Under the pieces are notes generated by a model, which worked only from the letters and a program-made list of their open reading frames with translations, searched no databases and was not told the origin of the DNA. This document shows, piece after piece, positions 8,536 through 18,500 of a stretch of DNA of 64,000 bases (the stretch's first letter is position 1; each line of letters starts with the position of its first letter). Source of the stretch: Arabiibacter massiliensis (GTDB taxonomy: Bacteria > Actinomycetota > Coriobacteriia > Coriobacteriales > Eggerthellaceae); contig NZ_LT827021.1 of assembly GCF_900169505.1 (NCBI RefSeq), positions 3,131,400 to 3,195,399 on the forward strand, given 5' to 3'. The position numbers were made by a program, and so were the translations under genes.

Positions 8536-11500
8536 GTGGGCGGCGCGTTCAACAAAGAGCTCCTCCGGTCGATCACCCACTCGCTCGGGCGCTTTTTGGC
8601 CATCGCGGCCATCGTGGCGCTCGGCACCGGGTTCTACGCCGGCTTGCGCATGACCGCGCCCGACATGAAGACCGCGGCCGACGCGTACTACGACGGCACC
8701 GCGCTCATGGACGTGCGCGTCCTCTCCACCCTCGGCCTCACCGACGCCGACATCGCGGCGCTGCGCGACGTGGAGGGCGTGCAAGCCGTCATGCCCGCCT
8801 ACGAGGCCGACGTCATGATCGAGGTGGCGGGCGAGCAGTACGCCACGCGCGTGCACTCGCTGCCGGACGCGGCGCGCGCCTCCGACACCTCCGACGGCAT
8901 CCATGCACGCTCGGACGATCCGGACTATCTGAACCGCCCCCTTCTCGTGGAGGGCGCCTGGCCCGAGCGCGAGGGCGAATGCGTGCTCTCGGCCGACCTT
9001 GTGGCGGCGCAGGACGCGCGCGTAGGCGATGCCGTGCGCATCGTCGAGGAGGCCGAGGGTATGGAGGACGCCCTGGTCGCGGACGAGTACACGGTCGTCG
9101 GCTTCGTGAGCGCGCCGTACTACGCCACATCCTCGAGCCTGGGCGCCACCTCGCTCGGCAGCGGGTCCATTACGCAGTACATGTACGTGCCCGAGGACGA
9201 CTTCTCGGCCGACCTGCCCTTCACCGAGGCGTTCCTCGCCGTGACGGGCGCGGCGGACGTGCGCGCGGGCAGCGCCGCCTACGACGAGCGCGTGGCCGAG
9301 GTGACCGACCGCATCGAGGCCCTCGCCCCCAAGCGCGAGAAAGCCCGCGCCGACGGCCTGCGCGCCGACGCCCAGGCCGAGCTCGACGACGCGCGCGCCG
9401 ACTACGAGAAGCAGAAGGCCGATGCCGAATCGCAGCTGGCCGCTGCGTTGCAGCAGCTCGACGACGCGAAGGCCCAGCTCGACGACGCGGCCGCCGCCAT
9501 CGCCGACAACGAGCGGAAGCTCGCCGACGCGCAGGCCCAGTACGACGACGGGGCGGCCCAGCTGGCGACCCAGCGGGCGAATGCCCAGCAGCAGCTGGCC
9601 GCCGCCGAGCAGCAGGCGGCCGACGGCCGTGCGCAGGTGGACGCGGCGCGACCCGCCATCGAGGAGGGCGCCTCGCAGCTGGCCGCCGCGCAGGCGGAGT
9701 GGCAGGCCCAGGCCGATGCGCTCGCGCAGGCGCGGGCCGAATGGCAGCAGAACTCCGACGCGTTCGAGGCGGGCGTCGCGCAGCTGCAAGACGGCATCGC
9801 GAAGGCGCAGGCGGGCATCGAGGCCCTGCAGAAGCAGATCGACGAGCTCGATCCGGCGACGGACGCCGACCTCATCGCCGAGCTCGTCCGGCAGCAGGGC
9901 GAGCTCGCGGCGCAGAAGCAGGCGCTCGAGGGGCAGCTGGCCGCGCTCGAGCAGCAGCGCCCCGCCCTCGAGGAGGCCAAGCGGCAGCTCGACGAGGCCC
10001 AAACCGCGCTCGACGCCGGCAAACAGGAGCTCGATGCGCAGCAGATGGCCTTCAACGAGAAGAAGGCGGCCTTCGATGCCGCCGTCGCGCAGGTTGAGCA
10101 GGGTGAGGCCGACCTCGCCGCCGCGCGCTCGCAGGCCGACTCCCAGCTTGCGGCCGCGCAGCAGCAGCTCGACGACGCCGCCGCGCAGATCGCGAGCGGC
10201 CGCGAGCAGCTGGCGCAGGGCAAGGCCGACTACGAGAGCGGCCTGGCGGACTACGAGAGCGGTCTGGCCGAATACGAGGCGCAGAAGGCCGACGCCGACG
10301 AGCAGCTGGCCGACGCCGCCCGCCAGCTCGACGATGCGCAGCGCCAGATCGACGGCATCGAGAACCCCGAGTGGTACGTCATGGATCGCACCGCCAACTA
10401 CGGCGTGGCCAGCTTCGACGCCGACGCCGACCGCGTGGACAGCATCGCGGCCGTGTTCCCGTTCATCTTCTTCCTCGTGGCCGCGCTCGTGGCGCTCACC
10501 ACCATGACGCGCATGGTGGAGGAGGAACGTCTGCTCATCGGCACGTTCAAGGCGCTCGGCTACAGCCGGCGGCGCATCGCCTCGAAGTACCTCGCCTACG
10601 CGGCCGCGGCCAGCGTGGCCGGCAGCCTGGTGGGCATCGGCATCCTGTCGCAGGTGCTGCCCGCCGTCATCATGAAGGCCTACGCCATCATCTACTTCGT
10701 GCCCGCCCAACCGCTGCCCCTGCCCATCGACTGGGGGCTCGCAACGCTGGCGGGCGGCCTCGGCGTGGGCGTGACGCTCGTGGCCACGGCCGCGGCCGCC
10801 GGGGCTACGCTGCGCGAGCGGCCGGCCACGCTCATGCTGCCGCGTGCGCCGAAGGCGGGCAAGCGCATCCTGCTTGAGCGCGTGGGGCCCGTGTGGCGGC
10901 GCCTGTCGTTCTCGTGGAAGGTGACGTTCCGCAACCTCTTCCGCTACAAGAAGCGCTTCGTGATGACCGTCATCGGCATCGCGGGCTGCACGGCGCTTCT
11001 GCTCACGGGGCTCGGGCTCTCCGACGCCATCAACGACATCATCGATAACCAGTTCGGCACCATCACCAAGTACAACGCCATGATCTCGGTGGAGGAGGAC
11101 CTGCCGCGCGCCTCCCGGGAAGAGCTCGACGACCTTCTGGACGATTCCCGCTACGTGAGCGCGCACATGCGGGCCGAGCGCCTGAACATGATGGCGAGCG
11201 GCCCCGATGACGCCGACGTGCACGTGCAGGTCATCGTGCCCGAGGAACCCTCGCGCCTGGACGAGTTCGTGCTCATGCGCACGCGCGTAGGCCACGAGCC
11301 CATCGAGCTCGGCAACGCCGGCGTCGTCTTGAGCGAGAAGCTGGCCGACCAGCTGGGCGTGGCCGTGGGCGGCGACGTGCGGCTCACCGAGCAGGACGCC
11401 ATCGGCAACGCGACGGGCTCGCCGCACGAGGCCGAGGCTACCGGCATCATGGAGAACTACATCTACAACTACGTGTTCATCGGGCCCGACCGCTACGACG

Positions 11501-12066
11501 AGCTCATGGGCGCCCGCCCGCCGTTCACCACCGTCCTCGCCGTCACCACCACCGACCCCGACGCGCGCGCCCAGCTCACCGAGAAGCTCGGCGCCATCGA
11601 GGGCGTGAAGACGGTCGCCTACAACGACGAGACCATCGAGGCCTACCGCGACATGCTCTCCAGCGTGAACATGATCGTGGTGGTGCTCGTGGTTGCCGCG
11701 GCCGCGCTCGCGTTCATCGTGCTGTACAACCTCACGAACATCAACATCACCGAGCGCATGCGCGAGATCGCCACCCTCAAGGTGCTCGGCTTCACGCCGC
11801 GCGAGGTGGACGCCTACATCTACCGCGAGACGGCGCTGCTCTCCGTCATCGGCAGCCTGGTCGGGCTCGTGTTCGGCGTGTGGATGGAGGGCTTCGTCGT
11901 GGTCACCGCCGAGGTGGACCAGGTCATGTTCGGCCGCGTCATCCACCCGGCCAGCTTCGCGATCGCGTTTCTGCTCACGATGCTGTTCACCGTGCTCGTG
12001 ATGCTGGCCATGCGCCGCAAACTCGCCCGCATCGACATGGTGGAGAGCCTCAAGTCGAACGAGTGA
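8536..12066 (+). CDS. FtsX/MacB-type ABC permease with very long coiled-coil insert
   Basis: The protein of about 1176 residues begins at GTG 8536, just after the ATPase stop; an in-frame ATG at 8434 lies inside the ATPase gene and is less likely. Residues 12-34 are the first membrane segment. An extracytoplasmic region follows, then about 345 residues (265-610) of Ala/Gln/Asp/Glu-rich heptads broken by a short LDPATDAD turn, predicting a long antiparallel coiled-coil hairpin. An FtsX block with three membrane segments spans about 637-760, a second unit starts near 790 (SWKVTFRNLFRYKKRF), and the last three segments are at about 1045-1170. Coiled-coil FtsX permeases occur widely in Firmicutes and Actinobacteria; the cargo is unknown. 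Confidence 0.88.
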   Translation: MGGAFNKELLRSITHSLGRFLAIAAIVALGTGFYAGLRMTAPDMKTAADAYYDGTALMDVRVLSTLGLTDADIAALRDVEGVQAVMPAYEADVMIEVAGEQYATRVHSLPDAARASDTSDGIHARSDDPDYLNRPLLVEGAWPEREGECVLSADLVAAQDARVGDAVRIVEEAEGMEDALVADEYTVVGFVSAPYYATSSSLGATSLGSGSITQYMYVPEDDFSADLPFTEAFLAVTGAADVRAGSAAYDERVAEVTDRIEALAPKREKARADGLRADAQAELDDARADYEKQKADAESQLAAALQQLDDAKAQLDDAAAAIADNERKLADAQAQYDDGAAQLATQRANAQQQLAAAEQQAADGRAQVDAARPAIEEGASQLAAAQAEWQAQADALAQARAEWQQNSDAFEAGVAQLQDGIAKAQAGIEALQKQIDELDPATDADLIAELVRQQGELAAQKQALEGQLAALEQQRPALEEAKRQLDEAQTALDAGKQELDAQQMAFNEKKAAFDAAVAQVEQGEADLAAARSQADSQLAAAQQQLDDAAAQIASGREQLAQGKADYESGLADYESGLAEYEAQKADADEQLADAARQLDDAQRQIDGIENPEWYVMDRTANYGVASFDADADRVDSIAAVFPFIFFLVAALVALTTMTRMVEEERLLIGTFKALGYSRRRIASKYLAYAAAASVAGSLVGIGILSQVLPAVIMKAYAIIYFVPAQPLPLPIDWGLATLAGGLGVGVTLVATAAAAGATLRERPATLMLPRAPKAGKRILLERVGPVWRRLSFSWKVTFRNLFRYKKRFVMTVIGIAGCTALLLTGLGLSDAINDIIDNQFGTITKYNAMISVEEDLPRASREELDDLLDDSRYVSAHMRAERLNMMASGPDDADVHVQVIVPEEPSRLDEFVLMRTRVGHEPIELGNAGVVLSEKLADQLGVAVGGDVRLTEQDAIGNATGSPHEAEATGIMENYIYNYVFIGPDRYDELMGARPPFTTVLAVTTTDPDARAQLTEKLGAIEGVKTVAYNDETIEAYRDMLSSVNMIVVVLVVAAAALAFIVLYNLTNINITERMREIATLKVLGFTPREVDAYIYRETALLSVIGSLVGLVFGVWMEGFVVVTAEVDQVMFGRVIHPASFAIAFLLTMLFTVLVMLAMRRKLARIDMVESLKSNE

Positions 12067-12132
12067 CGCCTGGGGGGCGGGGCCGCTCGCACCTTGGCGG
12101 CAAAAAGAAGGGTTCAACCTGGGGCTTCCTTT

Positions 12133-12176
12133 GTCATCCTGAGCGGAGCGCCGAAGGCGCGGAGTCGAAGGATCCC
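12133..12176. repeat. Dispersed GTCATCCTGAGCG...GAAGGATC repeat
   Basis: GTCATCCTGAGCGGAGCG ... GGAGTCGAAGGATCCC is a form of a short dispersed repeat known from many unrelated bacterial genomes. When translated on the minus strand it gives the familiar spurious peptide DPSTPRLRRSAQDD. Diverged copies are at 33861-33974. It is non-coding. The gene-free stretch 12067-12654 holds this repeat, the two long inverted repeats described next, and the promoter region of the trigger-factor-like gene. Confidence 0.75.
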
Positions 12177-12213
12177 GCGCGGCGCCAGCAGTTGATATAT
12201 GCGCCAGAGCATC

Positions 12214-12355
12214 ATGGACAGAATCGAAGGTTGTGGGAACGAAACCGGGCCTTGAAGCTGCCCCAACCTCTTCGCACGCACTGTTCCCCCAGTTCGCTAT
12301 CGGAGCGTTCGCGCATGCCGCGTCAGTCGTTCCCATAACCTTCGATTCTGTCCAT
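12214..12355. repeat. 142-bp long inverted repeat (element B)
   Basis: Arms of 29 bases (12214-12242 and 12327-12355) are inverted copies with one mismatch. The arm ends begin ATGGACAGAATCG. The next element (12382-12511) has arms beginning TGGACAAAATCGG, so the two are related at their tips although the rest of the arms differs. Confidence 0.85.
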
Positions 12356-12381
12356 AAGAGGGTGGTGGTGTTTGGACGTTG

Positions 12382-12511
12382 TGGACAAAATCGGCCTTCG
12401 GGACTGAAATTCTGCGCGGTTCGACGCCGTGAACTGACAAAACCCCTGGTGGCAGAATCTCGTCCCAGAGGTTTCTGCTTCAAAATCAGTCCCGAAGGCC
12501 GATCTTGTCCA
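12382..12511. repeat. 130-bp long inverted repeat (element C)
   Basis: Arms of 26 bases (12382-12407 and 12486-12511) are inverted copies with one mismatch. In addition, the outer flanks of elements B and C form their own inverted pair (12194-12220 with 12506-12532, 12 bases identical at the inner end plus GATATAT), so B and C together look like one composite palindromic unit of about 340 bp. Confidence 0.85.
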
Positions 12512-12654
12512 TGATGCTGCGAGTTATATATCGAAGGGCGACGCCGCCCGCTGCGGCAGTTGATTCCGTGTGCCGAACGCGCGCCGCGGGGCCCGGCGCG
12601 TTCCCGGTGCGCTACAATAGCGCATCAATGAGTGAAGACAGATAGGGGACCCCC

Positions 12655-13950
12655 ATGAAAGTGACTGAGAAGAAGCTCGACGACGGCCGTATCCTGCTCG
12701 AGGCCGTCGCGTCCACCGCCGAGGTGAGCCATGCGCTCACGATGGCGCACTACGGCTTCGCGCAGCAGATGAACCTCCAGGTCATGCCCGGCCAGACGGT
12801 GGCCCAGGCCGCCGAGGCGCAGATGGGCATCAAGGACCTCGACGCCATCGTGGCGCAGCAGGCCGTGGAGTACCTCGCGCCGTTCGCCATCGACAAGCGC
12901 AACATCGTGCCGGCCTACCCGCCCACGCCCGCTCACGCGGCGCCCCTCAAGCGCGGTCAGACGTTCTCGTTCGAGCTGCGCGTCGCGCCCAAGCCCGACT
13001 ACGAGCTGACCTCCTACGACCCGGTCACCATCACGGTGCCGCCGCTCGAGATCGAAGAGGCCGAGGTTGAGGCCCAGCTCGCGCAGATAGCCGACAGCTA
13101 CGCCGAGTTCGTCTCCGACGAGCCGCATCCGGTGCGCGCCGGCGACAGCATGCTGCTCGCGCTCGAGGCGTCCCAGAACGGAGAGAAGCTCGACAACCTG
13201 TCCACCGAGGGGCGCACCTACCTCACCGGCATGGGCCTCATGCCCGACAGCTTCGAGCAGCAGCTCATCGGCATGGAGGTGGGCGAGACCAAGTCGTTCT
13301 CGTTCGACGTGCCCGGCGCCGGCGAGAACGGCGCGGACGGCACGTTCGACTGCACCGTCACCGTCAAGGAGATGCAGAAGAAGGTCGTCCCCGAAATCGA
13401 CGACGAGTGGGTGGCCAAGAACCTGCCCATGTACCGCGACGCGGCCGCCCTGCGCGGCGGCATCGCCGATCGCCTCGGCGCGGAGCGCACGGCGCAGTAC
13501 GAGTCCTACAAGCTGCAGATGGCCGCCGCCGAGCTGGGGAAGCGCTTCAAGGGTCGCATCGAGGACGCCGTCTACGAGGCCATGCAGAAGACGCTCGTCA
13601 CCAACCTGCGCGGCCAGCTGGCCCAGCAGGGCATCCCCTTCGAGCAGTTCGTGCAGAGCCAGGGCGGCGAGCAGCAGTTCGGCATGCTCATGATGATGCA
13701 GACGCGCGAGATGCTCGTGCAGGGCTACGCGCTCGACGCGCTGTTCCGCCACGAGAAGATGGCCGTCACCGAGGAGGACCTCGACGCGGCCGCCCGCGGC
13801 ATGAACCCGCAGAACCCCAAGGCGGCCCGCCGCGAGATGGAGGAGAGCGGCCGCGGCTTCGCCCTGCGCGAGGCCGCCGAGCGCATCAAGGCCAACCAGT
13901 GGCTGCTCGACCACGCGGAGGTCATCGTGGAGGAGCCGCCCGCGAAGTAG
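12655..13950 (+). CDS. tig: Divergent trigger factor (ribosome-associated chaperone/PPIase)
   Basis: The 431-residue protein has trigger-factor order: N-terminal domain (MKVTEKKLDDGRILLEAV), FKBP-like domain (about residues 160-240, GDSMLLALEAS ... GMGLMPDSFEQQLIGMEVGETKSF) and an alpha-helical SurA-like C-terminal arm (QTREMLVQGYALDALF). The ribosome-docking signature GFRxGK expected near residue 45 is not present; the matching stretch reads NLQVMPGQTVAQ. Trigger factor binds L23, and this gene lies in the gap next to rplW. TACAAT at 12613-12618 is a candidate -10 and AGGGGA a ribosome binding site. It may be the sole trigger factor or a specialised paralogue; the window cannot decide. Confidence 0.8.
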   Translation: MKVTEKKLDDGRILLEAVASTAEVSHALTMAHYGFAQQMNLQVMPGQTVAQAAEAQMGIKDLDAIVAQQAVEYLAPFAIDKRNIVPAYPPTPAHAAPLKRGQTFSFELRVAPKPDYELTSYDPVTITVPPLEIEEAEVEAQLAQIADSYAEFVSDEPHPVRAGDSMLLALEASQNGEKLDNLSTEGRTYLTGMGLMPDSFEQQLIGMEVGETKSFSFDVPGAGENGADGTFDCTVTVKEMQKKVVPEIDDEWVAKNLPMYRDAAALRGGIADRLGAERTAQYESYKLQMAAAELGKRFKGRIEDAVYEAMQKTLVTNLRGQLAQQGIPFEQFVQSQGGEQQFGMLMMMQTREMLVQGYALDALFRHEKMAVTEEDLDAAARGMNPQNPKAARREMEESGRGFALREAAERIKANQWLLDHAEVIVEEPPAK

Positions 13951-13966
13951 CCCCGCGCGCCTCCGC

Positions 13967-16015
13967 TCAGAGAGCCCCTTCGGCGTCCGCCTCGCTCCGC
14001 GCGATGGCGGACGCCGCCTCGTCGGGCGGCAGCGGGCGCGAGAACAGGTAGCCCTGCATGAGCTCGCATCCGGAGCGGCCCAGCATCTCGCGCTGCCGCT
14101 CGGTCTCCACCCCCTCGCAGAGCACCTTCGTCCCGAGGCACGAGAAGCCGGCGATGAGGTGCTCGAGCATCCCCAGCAGCTCCTGCATCCCCTGACCGGC
14201 CGAAGCCGACCACAATATGCTCTTGTCCAGCTTCACGATGTCCACCGGAAGGCTCAGGATGGTGGAGAAGTTGGAGAACCCCGTGCCGAAGTCGTCCAGG
14301 TAGAAGCGCACGCCCTGCTCGCGCAGCCGCCTCATGAACGCGTGCACCGCCTCCGGGTTCGCCACGATGGCGCTCTCCGTGAGCTCGATGCGCAGACACG
14401 ACGGCGGGATGCCGTGGCGCTCGACGACGCCGAGCACCTCGTCGGCCAAATCCTCCTGCATGAACTGCACGGCCGAGAAGTTCACGGACACGCCGCGGAA
14501 CGCCGTGTCCGGATGCGCGTCGCGGTAGGCGCGCACGAACGCGCAGGAGCGGTCGAGCACGAAGGCGGTGAGGTCGGTGATGAGCCCCTCCTTCTCTGCG
14601 ACGGGGATGAACTCCTCGGGCGAGACGGGCCCCATCTCCCCGTCGGCGAGGCGGCAGAGCGCCTCGGCTGCGACGAAGCGCCCCTCCTCCTCCGACCAGA
14701 TGGGCTGGAAATGCACCGAGAGGCCCCCGTCGGCCACGGCGGCGCGCACGACGGCGGTGAGGTCGCTGCGCCGGTGGATGGCGTCCATCATCTCGGGCGT
14801 GCACGCGCAGGGCACGTTCGGGCCGAGCTCCTTCGAGCACGCCGTCGTGTACTCGAGCGCCGCCACCACCTCGTCGGGCGTGCGCGCGATGGCGGGGTAG
14901 GCCACCACGCCGATGGCCGTCGACACGTTGTAGGACGTCCCTCCCACGCGCCACGCCTCATCGAGCCGCGCGCGCAGCGTCTCGAGCACGTCGGCCGCCG
15001 TCTCGCGCGCCGTCTCCCCGGAGCGCGCGGGCGCCTCGTCCACGATGAGGGCGAACTGGTCGCCGCTGTAGCGGAAGACCCGCACGCCGCCGCCGAGCCC
15101 CTCGAGGAACCCGGCGAACCCGCGCAAAAACCGGTCGCCGCTCTCGTGGCCGAAGCGGTCGTTCACGAACTTGAAGCTCGACAGCGACACGAGCGCCGCC
15201 GTGAAGGGCTGCTGCGCGCCGTGCATGAGCGACACCATCGAGAGGAACTCCTGGCGGTTCGGCACGCCCGTGAGCAGGTCCACCGACAGGCGCTTGTTCT
15301 GCAGGTACAGGTAGATGATGAGCAGCGAGCACGCCGCGGCCGACCCCGACAGCAGGTAGGTGGGGAAGGCCTGCTGCACGGCGATCACGGCCACGGCGAT
15401 GAGCGGGAACACGGCCAGGATGCGCTTGATGCTCGGATCGATGGGCACCCGCGTGAACACGACCAGCACGAAGCAGGTGATGCAGTAGAAGTAGAACACG
15501 AGGTAGGTGGTAAGCACGAGCGGGCCCTGCTGGTAGACGCCCGCCGCATCGAAGGAGAACAGGCAGCCGGTGGGGATGTCGACGAGCGCGCAGACCAGGT
15601 ACAGGACGCAGGGCAGGGTGCTCACCGCGATCCTCCACGCCGCAACGGGGCGCGCCTCGCTCACCACCGCCACGGCGTAGTAGAAGTACGCGGCGCCCAG
15701 AAGCGGCGTGAGCACGAAGTACACCCACGTGACGACCCAGGTGAGGGGCACGAGCTGCGCAGGCGCGTAGGCTATCATCAGCGTGGAGGCCAGATTCGCG
15801 CCGATGGCGCAGATGGTGGTGACGAGGCAGATCCTGAACAGCCGGTTCTTGCGCGAGGGAACGGCGTGGCTCTTGCGCGAGTACACCATGATGATGCATA
15901 CGATGATGAAGGCGATGACCTCCGCAGAAACGTTCCACTTCATGCCGAACCCGCCCGTCTCGCGATCCTGCCCGTCGAACGCGCCGCGCCCCCGGCGCGG
16001 CAGCATCGCGTCCAT
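13967..16015 (-). CDS. Membrane c-di-GMP phosphodiesterase with degenerate GGDEF and EAL domains
   Basis: The protein of about 682 residues has an N-terminal membrane sensor of roughly seven to eight segments (residues 28-270), a GGDEF domain whose signature is RYSGDQF (SGDQF in place of GGDEF, near residue 317), and a C-terminal EAL domain with the catalytic set in place: EALCRL near 452, NFSAVQF, ELTES, DDFGTGFSNF, KLDKS, EGVETE and QGYLFSRP. It should hydrolyse c-di-GMP, with the GGDEF part probably regulatory. ATG 16015 has GGGAG nine bases upstream; a start at the later Met (MKWNVSAEV) is also possible. It is convergent with the trigger-factor-like gene, with only 16 bases between stops. 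Confidence 0.88.
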   Translation of the reverse strand: MDAMLPRRGRGAFDGQDRETGGFGMKWNVSAEVIAFIIVCIIMVYSRKSHAVPSRKNRLFRICLVTTICAIGANLASTLMIAYAPAQLVPLTWVVTWVYFVLTPLLGAAYFYYAVAVVSEARPVAAWRIAVSTLPCVLYLVCALVDIPTGCLFSFDAAGVYQQGPLVLTTYLVFYFYCITCFVLVVFTRVPIDPSIKRILAVFPLIAVAVIAVQQAFPTYLLSGSAAACSLLIIYLYLQNKRLSVDLLTGVPNRQEFLSMVSLMHGAQQPFTAALVSLSSFKFVNDRFGHESGDRFLRGFAGFLEGLGGGVRVFRYSGDQFALIVDEAPARSGETARETAADVLETLRARLDEAWRVGGTSYNVSTAIGVVAYPAIARTPDEVVAALEYTTACSKELGPNVPCACTPEMMDAIHRRSDLTAVVRAAVADGGLSVHFQPIWSEEEGRFVAAEALCRLADGEMGPVSPEEFIPVAEKEGLITDLTAFVLDRSCAFVRAYRDAHPDTAFRGVSVNFSAVQFMQEDLADEVLGVVERHGIPPSCLRIELTESAIVANPEAVHAFMRRLREQGVRFYLDDFGTGFSNFSTILSLPVDIVKLDKSILWSASAGQGMQELLGMLEHLIAGFSCLGTKVLCEGVETERQREMLGRSGCELMQGYLFSRPLPPDEAASAIARSEADAEGAL

Positions 16016-16100
16016 TGTAACGCACTCCCGCCTCCGCGCAGGGCTGAGCGGCCGAGCTTGTGTGCAGGTTGTGTCACGAACGGCCATCAGGAAATTCTTC

Positions 16101-16129
16101 TTGAACCCCTCGTGATTTCTGTCTATAAT
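16101..16129 (+). promoter_or_regulatory. Strong sigma-70 promoter for rplB cluster
   Basis: TTGAAC at 16101-16106 and TATAAT at 16124-16129 are separated by exactly 17 bases. Transcription would start near 16136, giving a leader of about 160 bases before rplB. This promoter replaces read-through from rplW, which is terminated 14 kb upstream. Confidence 0.85.
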
Positions 16130-16296
16130 TCTCGGTTGCGTCTGGTCATTGATGGATACACCCGGACGCGTGGCAAGCCGGAGTCGCAGGGGCCAAGCCT
16201 CCCCAGGGTTCCAAGCGGCAATCGGCGCCACGAAGAGACGAAGGGTTTCCGGGGTACGGAGAGGCGTGCGAGCGGGAACCCGAAGAAAGGAAGAAC

Positions 16297-17127
<831 letters not shown>

Positions 17128-17150
17128 CGCGAGCACGATAAGGAGTAATA

Positions 17151-17426
17151 GTGAGTAGAAGTTTGAAGAAGGGTCCTTTCGTTGAACCGCGCCTTCTTGA
17201 TCGCATCGAGAAGATGAACGCGGCGGGCGAGAAGAACGTCGTCAAGACCTGGTCGCGCTCGAGCACCATCTTCCCGGACATGGTGGGACACACCATTGCC
17301 GTGCATGATGGCCGCAAGCACGTGCCGGTGTACGTCACCGAGTCCATGGTGGGCCACAAGCTGGGCGAGTTCGCCCCCACCCGCACGTTCAAGGGACATT
17401 CCGCCGATAAGGGCAAGAAGCGATAA
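17151..17426 (+). CDS. rpsS: 30S ribosomal protein S19
   Basis: The 91-residue product ([11 protein letters not shown] ... [15 protein letters not shown]) is typical S19 of the 30S head. It starts with GTG at 17151 after the ribosome binding site AAGGAG at 17140-17145. The spacing to rplB is 23 bases, within one operon. Confidence 0.97.
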   Translation: MSRSLKKGPFVEPRLLDRIEKMNAAGEKNVVKTWSRSSTIFPDMVGHTIAVHDGRKHVPVYVTESMVGHKLGEFAPTRTFKGHSADKGKKR

Positions 17427-17439
17427 GAAGGGGTGAACA

Positions 17440-17781
17440 ATGGAAGCTAAAGCAACCGCACGCTACGTCCGCGTTTCGCCCCGCAAGGCGCGCATCGTCA
17501 TCGACCTGATCCGCGGCAAGTCCGTGCCCGCCGCTCGCGAGATCCTGCAGTTCTCGGACCGCGCCATCGCGGAGGTGGTGGCCAAGGTGCTGAACTCCGC
17601 CGTGGCCAACGCCGAGAACCTGCACCACGTGCGCCCGGAGACGCTCGTCGTGAAGACGGCCTTCGCCGATGAGGGCCCCACGCTCAAGCGCATCCGTCCG
17701 CGCGCCAAGGGCTCCGCGTCGCGCATCCGCAAGCGCACGAGCCACATCACGATCATCGTTGCACCGCGAGAGGAGGCATAA
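17440..17781 (+). CDS. rplV: 50S ribosomal protein L22
   Basis: The 113-residue product has the L22 core ([18 protein letters not shown]) and the beta-hairpin ([19 protein letters not shown]) that reaches into the exit tunnel, where changes give macrolide resistance in other species. It lies 13 bases after rpsS and 5 before rpsC. Confidence 0.97.
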   Translation: MEAKATARYVRVSPRKARIVIDLIRGKSVPAAREILQFSDRAIAEVVAKVLNSAVANAENLHHVRPETLVVKTAFADEGPTLKRIRPRAKGSASRIRKRTSHITIIVAPREEA

Positions 17782-17786
17782 GCCGC

Positions 17787-18500
17787 ATGGGTCAGAAAGT
17801 AAGCCCCACCGGGTTCCGCCTTGGCATCACCGAGGATTGGCGCAGCCGCTGGTACGCCGACAAAGATTACGCCAAGAACCTGGAAAACGACTTGGCCATC
17901 AGGAAGTTTTTGGACAAGCAGCTCGCCCGTGCCGCCGTCTCCAAGGTCGAGATCGAGCGCGCCGGCGACAAGATCAAGATCATCGTCACCACGGCCCGTC
18001 CGGGCGTCGTGATCGGCAAGAAGGGCGCCGAGATCGACTCTCTGCGCAAGAAGCTGGAGAAGGTGGCCAACGGCCCGGTGTCCATCGAGGTCATCGAGGT
18101 CAAGCGCCCCGAGCTCGACGCCGCGCTCATCGCGCAGTCCGTCGCCGAGCAGCTCGAGGGCCGCGTGGCCTTCCGCCGCGCCATGCGCAAGGCGGTCCAG
18201 TCCGCCCGCAAGAGCGGCGCCAAGGGCATCCGCATCCAGTGCTCCGGCCGCCTCGGCGGCGCGGAGATGAGCCGCCGCGAGTGGTACCGCGAGGGTCGCG
18301 TGCCGCTGCACACGCTGCGTGCGAAGATCGACTACGGTTTCGCCACCGCCGCCACCACGATGGGCTCCATCGGCGTGCAGGTGTGGGTGTACCACGGCGA
18401 AGTGCTCCCCGGCCAGAAGGCGCCCCAGCCGGCACTCGAGGGCACGTCCCGCCCCAGCCGTCCCCGTCGCAACGATCGTAACGATAGGAGGGCAAAGTAA
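17787..18500 (+). CDS. rpsC: 30S ribosomal protein S3
   Basis: The 237-residue product has the N-terminal [13 protein letters not shown], the KH domain with the GXXG loop ([13 protein letters not shown]) and the conserved S3 C-terminal domain (RAMRKAVQ ... [26 protein letters not shown]). A basic tail rich in Arg/Pro extends the end. The stop abuts rplP directly. Confidence 0.97.
   Translation: MGQKVSPTGFRLGITEDWRSRWYADKDYAKNLENDLAIRKFLDKQLARAAVSKVEIERAGDKIKIIVTTARPGVVIGKKGAEIDSLRKKLEKVANGPVSIEVIEVKRPELDAALIAQSVAEQLEGRVAFRRAMRKAVQSARKSGAKGIRIQCSGRLGGAEMSRREWYREGRVPLHTLRAKIDYGFATAATTMGSIGVQVWVYHGEVLPGQKAPQPALEGTSRPSRPRRNDRNDRRAK

Noticed and set aside
8485..12483. A minus-strand open frame of about 1332 codons opposite the ABC permease
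   Set aside because: It mirrors the Ala/Gln/Asp-rich coiled-coil codons of the plus-strand gene, ends in the translated dispersed repeat (DPSTPRLRRSAQDD), has no family features and overlaps a clear gene.
16130..16296. rplB leader considered as a riboswitch
   Set aside because: No known riboswitch core or strong paired structure was recognised; it is more likely a plain or protein-bound ribosomal leader.
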